A stretch of DNA of 64,000 nucleotides from Stenotrophomonas sp. 57 (GTDB lineage: Bacteria > Pseudomonadota > Gammaproteobacteria > Xanthomonadales > Xanthomonadaceae). Where the stretch lies: the NCBI RefSeq assembly GCF_030291075.1, contig NZ_CP127407.1, forward strand, positions 1,672,001-1,736,000, in the 5' to 3' direction. Below are positions 17,071 through 25,662 of the stretch, piece by piece. The position numbers and the translations under genes are program-made. Numbering within the stretch: the first letter of the stretch is position 1; the number at the start of each line of letters is the position of its first letter. The notes beneath the pieces were generated by a model. That model was not told where the DNA came from. It worked only from the letters and a program-made list of their open reading frames with translations, and did no database searches.

Positions 17071-18189
17071 ATGAAGCGCCTGCTGCTGTTGTTGCTGGCG
17101 TGCGCCGGCCTGTGGCTGGCTGCATGCTCCTCCTCGATCAATGCCTCGTCCACCTCGCTCGCCGATCGGCTGATCGCGCCGGGTGGCGTGTCGACCCTGC
17201 TCGATCGTCCGCGCATCGCCGCGGCCATCGCCGCACTGCCCAACCGCCATGGCTTCGCGCCGGGGCGCGATGGCGTGCCGATCTTCTGGCGCGTGTTCGA
17301 CCCCGGCGACTACGGTGCGCGTTACCGCTACCTGCCGCAGCGCCACGAGAACGGCCTGCCGCTGGACACCGGGCTGAGCCTGGCGGTACCGCAGCCGTTC
17401 CATGCGCAGGTGCCGCGCGGCACCGTGGTGCTGCTGCACGGCTGGATGATGAACGGTGATTCGATGTTGCCCTGGTCGCTGCAGCTGGCCGAATCCGGCT
17501 ACCGCGTGTTCACGCTGGACCTGCGCAATCATGGCCAGTCCGGTGCGGGGCCTTCCGGCTATGGCACCTATGAATCGGACGATGTGGTCGATGTGATCAA
17601 CGAGCTGCGTGCGCGCGGCGAAGTGACCGGCCCGCTGTATCTGTTCGGGGTGTCGTACGGGGCGGCCACGGCCGTGTTCACCGCCGACAAGCTGGGGGAC
17701 CAGGTGGAAGGCGTGGTGGCGATGGAATCGTTCGCCAACGCCGGCGTGGCCATCCGCACGATGATTCCGCACCTGATGGGCCTGCAGCCGGAAGGCCTGA
17801 AGGCGCAGGCGGTGGCCTCCTACGCGCGCTGGCGCTACGGCGGCCAGGACATCAACCAGGTGATCGCCGCCGCCAGCCGCCGCATCGACGTCGATCTGGA
17901 CCGGGTGGACGTGGCCCGCGCGCTGGCCGATACCCGCGCCTGCGTACTGCTGCTGCACGGGCAGGGCGACCAGCACATTCCGGTCAGCCAGGGCCGGGAG
18001 TTGGCCCTGGCCAACCCGCGCGCGCACTACATCGAGATGCGCGGCGAGGACCACATCACCCTGCCGCTGCGGCTGGACCTGCTGGCCGGCGTGGTCGACG
18101 ACTGGATGGCGCGCGACGAGCACCACCCGCAGAGCGCCTGCCCGGCCCCGCAGCTGCCAGCCCAGGCCGAGTGGCTCACCCACACCTGA
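17071..18189 (+). CDS. Alpha/beta-hydrolase lipoprotein
   Basis: A 372-aa predicted lipoprotein hydrolase. The lipobox LAAC follows a Leu-rich signal (MKRLLLLLLACAGLWLAAC). The alpha/beta-hydrolase fold shows as VVLLHGWMMNGDS (oxyanion region), LDLRNHGQSG, the nucleophile elbow LFGVSYGAAT with Ser in GVSYG, a late Asp in LLHGQGDQHIP and a His in GEDHITLP. Substrate unknown; an esterase or lipase is likely. The ATG at 17071 is chosen over a TTG two codons earlier. It is divergent from the cytochrome operon and is followed by a terminator. Confidence 0.85.
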   Translation: MKRLLLLLLACAGLWLAACSSSINASSTSLADRLIAPGGVSTLLDRPRIAAAIAALPNRHGFAPGRDGVPIFWRVFDPGDYGARYRYLPQRHENGLPLDTGLSLAVPQPFHAQVPRGTVVLLHGWMMNGDSMLPWSLQLAESGYRVFTLDLRNHGQSGAGPSGYGTYESDDVVDVINELRARGEVTGPLYLFGVSYGAATAVFTADKLGDQVEGVVAMESFANAGVAIRTMIPHLMGLQPEGLKAQAVASYARWRYGGQDINQVIAAASRRIDVDLDRVDVARALADTRACVLLLHGQGDQHIPVSQGRELALANPRAHYIEMRGEDHITLPLRLDLLAGVVDDWMARDEHHPQSACPAPQLPAQAEWLTHT

Positions 18190-18200
18190 GAAAGCGGGGC

Positions 18201-18267
18201 GGAGGGATCAAGTCGTTTCTGTCCGCAGGTGTGCGGGAAACGGCCTGATCCCCTCTGCCTCCTTTTT
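18201..18267 (+). terminator. Long hairpin terminator after the hydrolase gene
   Basis: GGGATCA (18204-18210) pairs with TGATCCC (18246-18252), CGTTTC (18214-18219) with GAAACG (18237-18242), and an apical CCGCA/TGCGG stem closes it. A T-run lies at 18263-18267. A related GATC-containing hairpin occurs at 24416-24450. Confidence 0.7.
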
Positions 18268-18270
18268 GTG

Positions 18271-19410
18271 TCAGGGCAGGCGTTGTGCCAGTGCGCGGGC
18301 GGAGGCGGCTACGCCGAGCAGCAGGGCGGCCACGCACAGGAAGGCGAAGCCGAGGCTGGTGGCGTGCGCCAGCGCACCGATGGCTGCCGGGCCAGCGAGG
18401 ATGCCGGCGTAGCCCAGCGTGGTGACCGCGGTGATGGCGATGCTCTCCGGCATCACCCGCTGCTGGCCGGCCATCGAGAACAGCGCCGGCACGATGTTGG
18501 CGCAGCCCAGCCCGACCAGCACGTAGCCGGCCAGTACCACCGGGAACGATGGCACCAGCGTGGCGAGGCTGAAGCCGGCCGCTGCAGTGATGCCGCCGAT
18601 CACGATCGTGCGGGTGCGGCCAAGTCGCTCGACGATGCCATCGCCGAACAACCGCATCGCGGTCATTGCCAGGGTGAACACCGCAAAGCCAGCCCCGGCC
18701 TGGTCACGCGGCACCTGCCGCACTTCGGCCAGGAACACCGCGCTCCAGTCCAGCATCGAGCCCTCGGCAAGAAACACCACGAAGGCCAGCACGCCGATGA
18801 ACAACACTACGCCGTGCGGCAGTGCCAGCAACGGTCCTTCATGCAGGATCCGTTGTGGGCGCCAGTGCGGCGCCGACAGGACCGTAACCAGCAGCAGTGC
18901 TGCCACAGAGACCAGCGCGGCCATCCACAACGGCGTTCCAAGCACCAGCAGGCCGGTCATGCAGCCGGCGCCGACGAAGCCGCCGATGCTGTAGAAGGCA
19001 TGGAAGCCCGACATCATCGGCCGCCCTGCATCGCGCTCGACCGCCACCGCCTGCATGTTCACCGCGCAGTCCAGTGCGCCCACGCCAGCGCCGAACACGA
19101 ACAGCGCCGCGCCCAGTGCCAGTGGTGTTGGCGCCAGTACCAGCAGGGGCAGGGCGCACAGGATCATCGCGCAGGTGATCACCATCACCCGGCGGCAGCC
19201 CAACCGCCCGGTCAGCGCGCCTGCCAGCGGCATCGCCAGCAGCGAGCCGAGGCCGAGGCACAGCAGCACCGCGCCGAGGCTGGCATCGGACAGCCCGGCC
19301 TGGGCTTTGGCGTAGGGCACCATCGGCGCCCAGGCGGCGGTAGCGAATCCGGGGATGAAGAAGGCGGCGCGGGTGGCGTGCTGCTGGGCACGTGGGGATG
19401 AGGGCGTCAT
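18271..19410 (-). CDS. MFS permease
   Basis: A 379-aa major facilitator with about 12 hydrophobic segments. MFS signatures include LGLGSLLAMPLAGALTGRLG between TM2 and TM3 and PYAKAQAGLSDASLGAVLL near the N-terminus, which resembles the YbjJ/fucose-permease group. The ATG at 19410 gives a coherent N-terminus ahead of TM1, with GGAGAT 12 nt upstream. Substrate unknown. A LacI-type palindrome 32-45 bp upstream, shared with the Entner-Doudoroff/ABC-ATPase promoter region at 53.3 kb, and a TonB-receptor remnant nearby suggest that it once belonged to, or still serves, a sugar-uptake locus. Confidence 0.85.
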   Translation of the reverse strand: MTPSSPRAQQHATRAAFFIPGFATAAWAPMVPYAKAQAGLSDASLGAVLLCLGLGSLLAMPLAGALTGRLGCRRVMVITCAMILCALPLLVLAPTPLALGAALFVFGAGVGALDCAVNMQAVAVERDAGRPMMSGFHAFYSIGGFVGAGCMTGLLVLGTPLWMAALVSVAALLLVTVLSAPHWRPQRILHEGPLLALPHGVVLFIGVLAFVVFLAEGSMLDWSAVFLAEVRQVPRDQAGAGFAVFTLAMTAMRLFGDGIVERLGRTRTIVIGGITAAAGFSLATLVPSFPVVLAGYVLVGLGCANIVPALFSMAGQQRVMPESIAITAVTTLGYAGILAGPAAIGALAHATSLGFAFLCVAALLLGVAASARALAQRLP

Positions 19411-19441
19411 GCGCGGTGGAGATCTCCAGGGAATGCGGCCA

Positions 19442-19455
19442 TGAAAACGTTTGCA
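19442..19455. promoter_or_regulatory. LacI-type palindromic operator, copy 1
   Basis: TGAAAACGTTTGCA is a near-perfect palindrome (TGnAAACGTTTnCA), 32 bp before the MFS start. A second shared block, ATACGATTGCAGTG, lies at 19496-19509. Both blocks recur at 53293-53306 and 53326-53339. Confidence 0.55.
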
Positions 19456-19595
19456 GCCCGGATCGGCAAGTGCCATGGATGACATCGGACGGCGCATACG
19501 ATTGCAGTGTCCCGATCGCGTCTCCAGGGGTTGACGCCACACGCTGACAGTGGCGGCGGTTGGCATTCCGCCTGGTCGCTCCCGGAGATCTGCGC

Positions 19596-19796
19596 ATGAG
19601 CACGACATCGACCATCCTCCTCGTCCATGGATTCCGGGGCGGGGCCGCACGCTGGGCCAAGGTAATCCTGCAACTGCATGGCAGTGGCCGTGACCGCGTG
19701 CAGGCGGTGGAACTGCCGCACGATCTTCAGCTGTACAGTACCTGCACCTGGGGCGAGCCGCGTACTGCTCGGTTGAGCTTGAATTACAGGTTCTGA
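19596..19796 (+). pseudogene. Remnant joining a hydrolase N-terminus to a TonB-receptor C-terminus
   Basis: A 66-codon open frame. Its first ~42 codons (MSTTSTILLVHGFRGGAARW, then AKVILQL and QAVELP) look like the start of an alpha/beta hydrolase with the usual VHG motif. The last ~15 (GEPRTARLSLNYRF followed by stop) look like the barrel end of a TonB-dependent receptor with terminal Phe. Neither part can function. The join at about 19720 looks like a deletion scar that removed most of two genes. Whether it is transcribed is unknown. Confidence 0.6.
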
Positions 19797-19806
19797 CGCG
19801 GGGCCT

Positions 19807-19868
19807 GTAGAGCCGAGCCCTCGCTCGGCTGCGGTTTGACAGCCAGCCGAGCATGGTCTCGGCTCTAC
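19807..19868. repeat. Inverted pair of SMAG palindromes
   Basis: A GTAG-headed unit at 19807-19831 (stem AGCCGAGC/GCTCGGCT) is followed by an inverted unit at 19844-19868 ending CTAC. The paired head-out arrangement is a typical SMAG/REP dimer. Confidence 0.9.
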
Positions 19869-19872
19869 AAGG

Positions 19873-19904
19873 ACGCCCGCGATGCTGGATGGCATCGCGG
19901 GCGT
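19873..19904 (-). terminator. Hairpin downstream of the pirin gene
   Basis: A perfect 13-bp stem (19873-19885 with 19892-19904) around a 6-nt loop lies 6 nt beyond the pirin stop. Only a short TT follows on the minus strand. Confidence 0.6.
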
Positions 19905-19909
19905 TGTCG

Positions 19910-20611
19910 TCACAGCGGCAGGTCGAACACCAGCACTTCGGCGTCGTTGCCGTTTTCCAGGGTCAGCTGCGCTTCGTCACTGACCTGCAGTGCGTCACCG
20001 GCTTCCAGAGTGATGCCGTTGACCTGCAGCTGGCCACGCGCCACCTGCACGTAAGCGCCACGGCCGTTGCCGAGGGCATGGTGCAGCTTCTGGCCGCCAT
20101 CAAGGATGGTGGCGAAGATGCGGGCATCCTGGTGGATGCGCAGCGAACCGTCGGCACCGTCCGGCGAAGCGATCAGGCGCAGCTGGCCGCGCTTGCTGTC
20201 CGGCGTGAAGTGGGTCTCCTCGTAGGACGGCGCGATGTTCTCGGTGTCCGGGAAGATCCAGATCTGCAGGAAGTGCACGGTCTCGTCGGCCGAGTGGTTG
20301 AACTCGCTGTGGGTGACGCCGCTGCCGGCGCTCATGCGCTGCACGTCGCCGTAGCGCAGTACCGAGCCGGTGCCCATCGAGTCCTTGTGTTCCAGCGCAC
20401 CGCCCAGCACGTAGGAAATGATCTCCATGTTGCTGTGGCCGTGGGTGCCGAAGCCCTGGCCGCCGATCACCTTGTCTTCGTTGATCACCCGCAGCGGCCC
20501 GAAGCTGACGTAACGCGGGTCGTAGTAGTTGGCGAAGGAGAAGGTATGGCGCGAGGACAGCCAGCCATGCTCGGCCAGGCCACGGGTAGCGCTCTTGCGG
20601 ATCTGCAGCAT
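19910..20611 (-). CDS. Pirin family protein
   Basis: A 233-aa bicupin of the pirin/YhhW family, of which some members have quercetin 2,3-dioxygenase activity. The metal-binding His/Glu cluster is in GFGTHGHSNMEIISYVLGG and LEHKDSMG of the N-terminal cupin. The C-terminal cupin ends AEVLVFDLPL. The ATG at 20611 (MLQIRKSATRGLAEHGWL) has GGAG 9 nt upstream. It diverges from a LysR regulator gene 141 bp away, the usual arrangement in which that regulator controls the pirin gene. Confidence 0.93.
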   Translation of the reverse strand: MLQIRKSATRGLAEHGWLSSRHTFSFANYYDPRYVSFGPLRVINEDKVIGGQGFGTHGHSNMEIISYVLGGALEHKDSMGTGSVLRYGDVQRMSAGSGVTHSEFNHSADETVHFLQIWIFPDTENIAPSYEETHFTPDSKRGQLRLIASPDGADGSLRIHQDARIFATILDGGQKLHHALGNGRGAYVQVARGQLQVNGITLEAGDALQVSDEAQLTLENGNDAEVLVFDLPL

Positions 20612-20752
20612 GATGGAATCTCCTTGTTCGATGTTTTCGATGGGGCGGGGGCGGGCCAGTGGCCGCTGTGTTTCCCCGTTGGAGAGAAGTATCCGCTTGC
20701 GCACCGGGTTTGAAAAACGGATAGTTTTGACAGCCATCATCGAAAAATTCGA

Positions 20753-21673
20753 ATGCTCAAGCTCAGCCTCGATGCCCTGCAGATCCTGGACGCCATCGAC
20801 CGCCGCGGCTCGTTCGCCGGCGCCGGCAAGGCCCTGCACAAGGTGCCCTCGACCATCTCCTACACCGTGGCCAAGCTGGAGGAGGATCTGGGCGTGCAGT
20901 TGTTCGACCGGATTGGCCCGCGCGCCGAGCCCACCGAGGCTGGGCGCGCGTTGCTGGACGAGGGGCGGCATCTGCTGCGCGCGGCCCGCGAGCTGGAGCT
21001 GCGGGTACGCCGGGTGGCGTCGGGCTGGGAGACCGAGCTGACCCTGGCGGTGGACTCGGTGTTCCCGACCTGGCTGCTGGGCCCGGACATCGCCGCGTTC
21101 CGTGAGGCCGAGGCACCGACCCGGCTGCGATTGATCGGCGAGGCCCTGTCCGGTACCTGGGAGGCCCTGCTGGATCGCCGTGCCGACCTGCTGGTCGGCG
21201 CGCCGGGCGAGGGGCCCAGTGGTGGCGGTTACGTGGTTGAGCCGCTGGGGACGGTGGAGTTCGTATTCGCGGTCGCGCCCGATCATCCATTGGCTGCAGT
21301 ACCAGGCGTGCTTGGGCGCGAGCAGCTGGCCGAGCACTGCGCGATCGCGGTCTCCGATTCGGCGCGGCGGCTGTTGCCACGCACGGTCGGCCTGTTGATG
21401 GGGCAGGAGATGCTGACGGTGCCGGACATGGCCAGCAAGCTGAAGCTGCAATGCGAAGGTGTGGGCTTCGGCTTCCTGCCCGAACCGTGCGCGCGCGCTG
21501 CGGTGGCACGCGGCCAGCTGGTGATCCGCGAGGTGGAGGAACACAAGCCTGAAGAGACCTTCTGGCTGGCCTGGCGCACCGGCGAGGACGGCGCCGCGTT
21601 GCGCTGGTGGCGAGAGCGCCTGCGCAGGCCGGAGCTGCTTTCGCAGTGGTGGCAGGCGATGGCCAGGGGGTAG
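20753..21673 (+). CDS. LysR-type transcriptional regulator, divergent from pirin
   Basis: A 306-aa LysR regulator. The N-terminal winged helix-turn-helix is LQILDAIDRRGSFAGAGKAL, then KVPSTISYTVAKLEEDLGVQLFDR. The effector domain starts near residue 90 (ELTLAVDSVFPTWLL). The ligand is unknown; the likely target is the divergent pirin gene and itself through the 141-bp intergenic region. No clear Shine-Dalgarno precedes the ATG at 20753. Confidence 0.92.
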   Translation: MLKLSLDALQILDAIDRRGSFAGAGKALHKVPSTISYTVAKLEEDLGVQLFDRIGPRAEPTEAGRALLDEGRHLLRAARELELRVRRVASGWETELTLAVDSVFPTWLLGPDIAAFREAEAPTRLRLIGEALSGTWEALLDRRADLLVGAPGEGPSGGGYVVEPLGTVEFVFAVAPDHPLAAVPGVLGREQLAEHCAIAVSDSARRLLPRTVGLLMGQEMLTVPDMASKLKLQCEGVGFGFLPEPCARAAVARGQLVIREVEEHKPEETFWLAWRTGEDGAALRWWRERLRRPELLSQWWQAMARG

Positions 21674-21713
21674 GTGTACGGCAGGGCTGCGCCCTGCACC
21701 CGCTACGATCCAG

Positions 21714-21754
<41 letters not shown>

Positions 21755-21774
21755 AAGCTGGTTTGCTGAGGGAT

Positions 21775-21876
21775 GGCGGGGTGGATCCGGTTGCGGGAGA
21801 CGCCGTAAACCCGTCCATGGGGGCTTGGCCGCGGCGTCCATGCCGCGGACACTCCCGCAACCGGACCCGCCCCGCC
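21775..21876 (-). repeat. 52-nt-core palindrome, copy 1
   Basis: 25-nt arms (21775-21799 and 21852-21876) pair with two imperfections around a 52-nt core. On the minus strand the core holds two hairpins with ATGGAC loops (stems GCGGC/GCCGC and CCC/GGG). Confidence 0.8.
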
Positions 21877-21920
21877 TTCGACCGTTTCAGGCGATCTGTC
21901 GGTGCTGGTGCGATCGGTGA

Positions 21921-21965
21921 GTGTCGACCTTGGTCGACACAGTAGATCCACGCCATGCGTGGATG
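21921..21965 (+). repeat. Hairpin plus SMAG unit in the array centre
   Basis: GTGTCGACC/GGTCGACAC (21921-21929 with 21932-21940) is followed directly by a GTAG-headed SMAG unit at 21942-21965 (stem ATCCACGC/GCGTGGAT). Confidence 0.8.
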
Positions 21966-22059
21966 CTCTTCGATCAATTGTCGAAATATTCGAACTCGAA
22001 CTCGATGGAGATTCATCCACGCATGGGGTGGATCCATCAGATCGCGGAAATCTGTCAGA

Positions 22060-22161
22060 GGTGGGGCGGTGTCGGAGTGCGGGGTGTCAGCCGCATGGAT
22101 GCGGCTGCCAAGCCTACAGGGACGTACTTGCGGCGTCCCCGCACTCCGGCACCGCCCCGCC
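22060..22161 (+). repeat. 52-nt-core palindrome, copy 2
   Basis: 25-nt arms (22060-22084 and 22137-22161) pair with two G-T-type differences around a 52-nt core. Inner hairpins: GCCGC-ATGGAT-GCGGC, and a second with AAG/CTT and TAC/GTA pairings around AGGGAC. The second stem differs completely from the other copies but keeps pairing and GGA. Confidence 0.8.
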
Positions 22162-22257
22162 AACCCACGGAATGCCAGCGTTTGCGTTTGCTGTTGCCGT
22201 TGCCTTGGCTTGAAGCCTCTGCAGGTGCAGGGCGCAGCCCTGCCGAAAAACGCACAT

Positions 22258-22287
22258 AAAAAAACAGCAGGCCGAGGCCTGCTGTTT
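22258..22287 (-). terminator. Intrinsic terminator of the tRNA-Arg operon
   Basis: On the minus strand a stem of at least 10 bp (AAACAGCAGG/CCTGCTGTTT) is followed by a run of T, 9 nt beyond the last tRNA-Arg. Confidence 0.9.
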
Positions 22288-22295
22288 CGGTGTAA

Positions 22296-22372
22296 TGGTG
22301 CGCCCGGAGAGATTCGAACTCCCGACCGCCTGGTTCGTAGCCAGGTACTCTATCCAACTGAGCTACGGGCGC
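22296..22372 (-). tRNA. tRNA-Arg (anticodon ACG), copy furthest from promoter
   Basis: 77 nt with encoded CCA. Acceptor stem GCGCCCG/CGGGCGC, anticodon stem CCTGG/CCAGG around CTACGAA (ACG), T arm GAGTTCGAATC. It is the third and last of three identical genes in one operon; ACG is read as ICG after deamination. Confidence 0.97.
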
Positions 22373-22404
22373 CAATTACATAAACTTGTTGTGCTGACTG
22401 TGTA

Positions 22405-22481
22405 TGGTGCGCCCGGAGAGATTCGAACTCCCGACCGCCTGGTTCGTAGCCAGGTACTCTATCCAACTGAGCTACGGGCGC
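22405..22481 (-). tRNA. tRNA-Arg (anticodon ACG), middle copy
   Basis: Identical in sequence to its two neighbours, with encoded CCA, 32 nt from the downstream copy and 58 nt from the upstream copy. Confidence 0.97.
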
Positions 22482-22539
22482 GCGGTACACAATCAAATTT
22501 TACCTTATTTCCAGCGGCGGATGCTGGAAACCTGTCGAG

Positions 22540-22616
22540 TGGTGCGCCCGGAGAGATTCGAACTCCCGACCGCCTGGTTCGTAGCCAGGTACTCTATCCA
22601 ACTGAGCTACGGGCGC
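22540..22616 (-). tRNA. tRNA-Arg (anticodon ACG), copy nearest the promoter
   Basis: Identical to the other two copies. Its first ten bases overlap the end of the upstream hydrolase gene, whose TAG stop (22607-22609) is bases 8-10 of the tRNA. Confidence 0.97.
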
Positions 22617-23529
22617 CCTGCGACAGGAGCGGAATTATGCGGATGTCGGCGCGCACCGTCAACAGTTTTGTGAAAATTTTCATCCAACTGAATGAAAAAG
22701 CTGTCAGCCACGGCGTCCGGGGCCTTCAGCCAGGCGAAGTGATCGGCGCGCGCACCCAGTTCCTGCGCCGACAGCACGCGCAGCTGCGCGACCACATTCG
22801 GCAGTTTCGCCAGCAGCGCGCGCATCGATCCGGTCGGTGCCAGCCAGTCATGTTCCATCAGCACCGCCTGCGCGCTGCCGTGCACGCGCGCCATCTGTGC
22901 GTCGAGGTCTTCGTCCATGCCGACTGCGGCGTAATGGTTGTTCAGGCCCACACGCGCCCAGTCGGCGATCAGGCCACGCGCCTCCGTGCCGCCGAAGCCA
23001 AGGCGACGGCCATGCAGGACGCCCTGGCGCTGCGCGATCCACGGCAGGAAGCGGTAGACCAGTGGCAGCAGCCAGCCGCGTGGAGGCGGAAAACCACGCC
23101 AGAACGGTGAGCCGCTGGCGGCCAGCCACAGCCGGTTGAAGTGCTGCGGATTGCGGCCTGCGTGCACGCAGGCCAGCTGCCCGCCAAGGCTATGGCCGCC
23201 GATGATCCAGGGCAGGGCGCCAGCCTGGTCATCCGCTGCAGCCAGAACGGCCTGGCTGCCCGGCAGATCCTGTTCCAGCACCTCCCGATAGCCCCAGTCC
23301 TGCGTCCGCGACGGCCGCAGCGAACTGCTGCCGTTGCCGCGCCACTCATGCAGGTAGACCGCCACGCCCTTCGCCGCCAGCGCCTGCGCCAGCGGCAGGT
23401 AGTGGCGCGCGGCTACGCCCAGTGCCGGCAGCCACAGCAGGCGTGCGATGGGCTGTGCAGGTACGCAGGCGATCACTTCGTAGCGATGGCCGTCGTTGCA
23501 CTGCACGGCGAGGATGCGCGGCGTCAGGC

Positions 23530-23533
<4 letters not shown>
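22607..23533 (-). CDS. Alpha/beta hydrolase, co-operonic with thiD
   Basis: A 308-aa predicted cytoplasmic hydrolase. The nucleophile elbow is IIGGHSLGGQLACVHAG (Ser in GHSLGG), preceded by LWLPALGVAARHYLPLAQAL and VYLHEWRGNGSS. A late acidic/His pair lies in MEHDWLAPTG and GARADHFAWLK. It resembles serine-aminopeptidase-like hydrolases (YheT/YpfH-like feel); substrate unknown. The ATG at 23533 overlaps the thiD stop by 4 bp. Oddly, its last ~18 codons run through the tRNA-Arg promoter and its stop codon lies inside the first tRNA. Confidence 0.85.
22634..22662 (-). promoter_or_regulatory. Sigma-70 promoter for the tRNA-Arg operon
   Basis: On the minus strand TTGACG (22657-22662), 17 nt, CATAAT (22634-22639), about 18 nt before the first tRNA. 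It lies inside the 3' coding end of the hydrolase gene. Confidence 0.75.
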
Positions 23534-24339
<806 letters not shown>

Positions 24340-24371
24340 CACGCGATTGTGCCGTGGTCCCGCAGGGGAGG

Positions 24372-24395
24372 GTAGATCCACGCCATGCGTGGATG
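24372..24395 (+). repeat. SMAG-type palindrome
   Basis: GTAGATCCACGCCATGCGTG then GATG: a GTAG head and an 8-bp stem ATCCACGC/GCGTGGAT around CAT. Its sequence is identical to the unit at 21942. Confidence 0.9.
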
Positions 24396-24415
24396 CCTTT
24401 GATCCGTCAGGCGGC

Positions 24416-24450
24416 GTCAGATCCCATTTCCGCAGGAAAAGGGATCTGAC
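24416..24450. repeat. GATC-type hairpin between thiD and the DUF1275 gene
   Basis: A 10-bp perfect stem (24416-24425 with 24441-24450, GTCAGATCCC/GGGATCTGAC) with an inner 5-bp stem TTTCC/GGAAA. It lies 25 nt beyond the DUF1275 stop and may terminate that gene on the minus strand. Confidence 0.65.
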
Positions 24451-24474
24451 CCCCAGGCGCCCGCAGCGCGACTC

Positions 24475-25143
24475 TCAATGCCGCCAACGCGCCCACTGCT
24501 GGTACAGGACATAACCCAGTCCGGTCAGTCCGGTCAGCAGCGCAGGGGCGAGCAGGGCGTCGTATTGCCAGCGCACGAACAGCCAGGCACCGATGACGCC
24601 TCCGGCGAGGAAGCCGCTGATGATCAGTCCGCTGAGGGTCAGGCGCCGCACCTGCAGCGGCAGCCCGCGCAGCAGGTGGCCGAGGCCGATGCCTAGGTCG
24701 GTGAACATGCCGCTGAGGTGGGTGGTGCGCACCACCGCGCCACTGAAGGTGGTCGCCATCGCGTTCTGCAGGCCGCAGGCCATGGCGGCGGCCAGTGCGC
24801 CCCAGATCTGGTGTTGTTCAAAGAGCGGAATGGCGATCAGCAGCAGCGCCGACTCCAGCGCCAGTGCCACGCCATAGCGCCGGCCCAGTTGCAGGGCGCT
24901 GTCCTGGATCAGCAGGCCGCTGAGCATCGCACCCAGCGAAAAGGCGATCAGCAGTCCCCACAGGTGCCCCACGGCTCGCCAGTCCCCCTGGGCCAGCGCC
25001 ATGCCCAGCTGGCTGGTGCTGCCGGTCATGTGGCTGACCGCCTGGTGTTCGAAACCGAGGAAGCCGACGACATTCACCATGCCGGCCACGCACGACAGCG
25101 CGACCGCGCCGATCCAGACCCAGGTGGGCAGGCGTATTCCCAT
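24475..25143 (-). CDS. DUF1275 (YoaK-type) membrane protein
   Basis: A 222-aa integral membrane protein with about six transmembrane segments. The N-terminal [18 protein letters not shown] and [14 protein letters not shown] and the central [29 protein letters not shown] block are the hallmarks of DUF1275/YoaK. The function of the family is not established. It is 12 bp downstream of a lipoprotein gene in the same orientation, so probably in that operon. Confidence 0.85.
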   Translation of the reverse strand: MGIRLPTWVWIGAVALSCVAGMVNVVGFLGFEHQAVSHMTGSTSQLGMALAQGDWRAVGHLWGLLIAFSLGAMLSGLLIQDSALQLGRRYGVALALESALLLIAIPLFEQHQIWGALAAAMACGLQNAMATTFSGAVVRTTHLSGMFTDLGIGLGHLLRGLPLQVRRLTLSGLIISGFLAGGVIGAWLFVRWQYDALLAPALLTGLTGLGYVLYQQWARWRH

Positions 25144-25155
25144 CGGCGGGGCCCC

Positions 25156-25662
25156 TCAGGGCCCGCCGAAGCCGCCGTTGAACTGCAGCTCGCTGAAAGT
25201 GTTGCTGGCCGGATCGAACACGGCGCCCCAGAACTGCGCGCCGCCATCGCAGACGCGGATCGCTTCCCGTGCCGGATTGATGCCGCTGTCGTCGGGCAGA
25301 TGGAAGGCGTTGATGTAGATCAGCCGCTTGCCGGCACTTTCGATGCCGACGTACTGGCGGTCGAAGCCCAGCACCTTCGGCACCTGTGCCTCAAGCGATG
25401 ACAGCCGCGCTTCCAGCTGATCGACCTGCTGCCGGCTGGGCGCCCAGTAACCGCTGACCCGACCGGCCTCGCGGCCGGGGCTGGGCCGCGAGCAGGTGTC
25501 CAGCACCTGCGCGGCGATGACCGGGCGGGTGACCACCCACGATTGGCCGGTGCGTTCGGCAGTGGGTACGCTGGCCGGGCCGCGCGTGGTGGTGCAGGCG
25601 CCGAGTGCGGTGGCGAGGGCGATCGCCACCGTGGGCAGCAACAGACGGGTGCAACGGTTCAC
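25156..25662 (-). CDS. Uncharacterised lipoprotein
   Basis: A 168-aa product with a lipobox (LGACTTTRG, Cys about residue 23) after a hydrophobic signal, and four further Cys/aromatic positions (VLDTCSRPSPGREAGRVSGYW, IRVCDGGAQFW). The GTG at 25662 overlaps the stop of the phoH-like gene (GTGA) and is preceded by GGAGGT, a strong Shine-Dalgarno. Translation is therefore coupled to the upstream gene. I do not recognise a family; it is envelope located by inference. Confidence 0.75.
   Translation of the reverse strand: MNRCTRLLLPTVAIALATALGACTTTRGPASVPTAERTGQSWVVTRPVIAAQVLDTCSRPSPGREAGRVSGYWAPSRQQVDQLEARLSSLEAQVPKVLGFDRQYVGIESAGKRLIYINAFHLPDDSGINPAREAIRVCDGGAQFWGAVFDPASNTFSELQFNGGFGGP

Noticed and set aside
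24340..24474. TPP riboswitch near thiD
   Set aside because: No CUGAGA or thi-box-like conserved segments; the region holds a SMAG unit and a GATC-type hairpin.
24460..25160. DUF1275 gene as part of a mobile or phage segment
   Set aside because: Base composition and flanking genes are like the rest of the chromosome and no integrase, att repeat or phage gene is seen.
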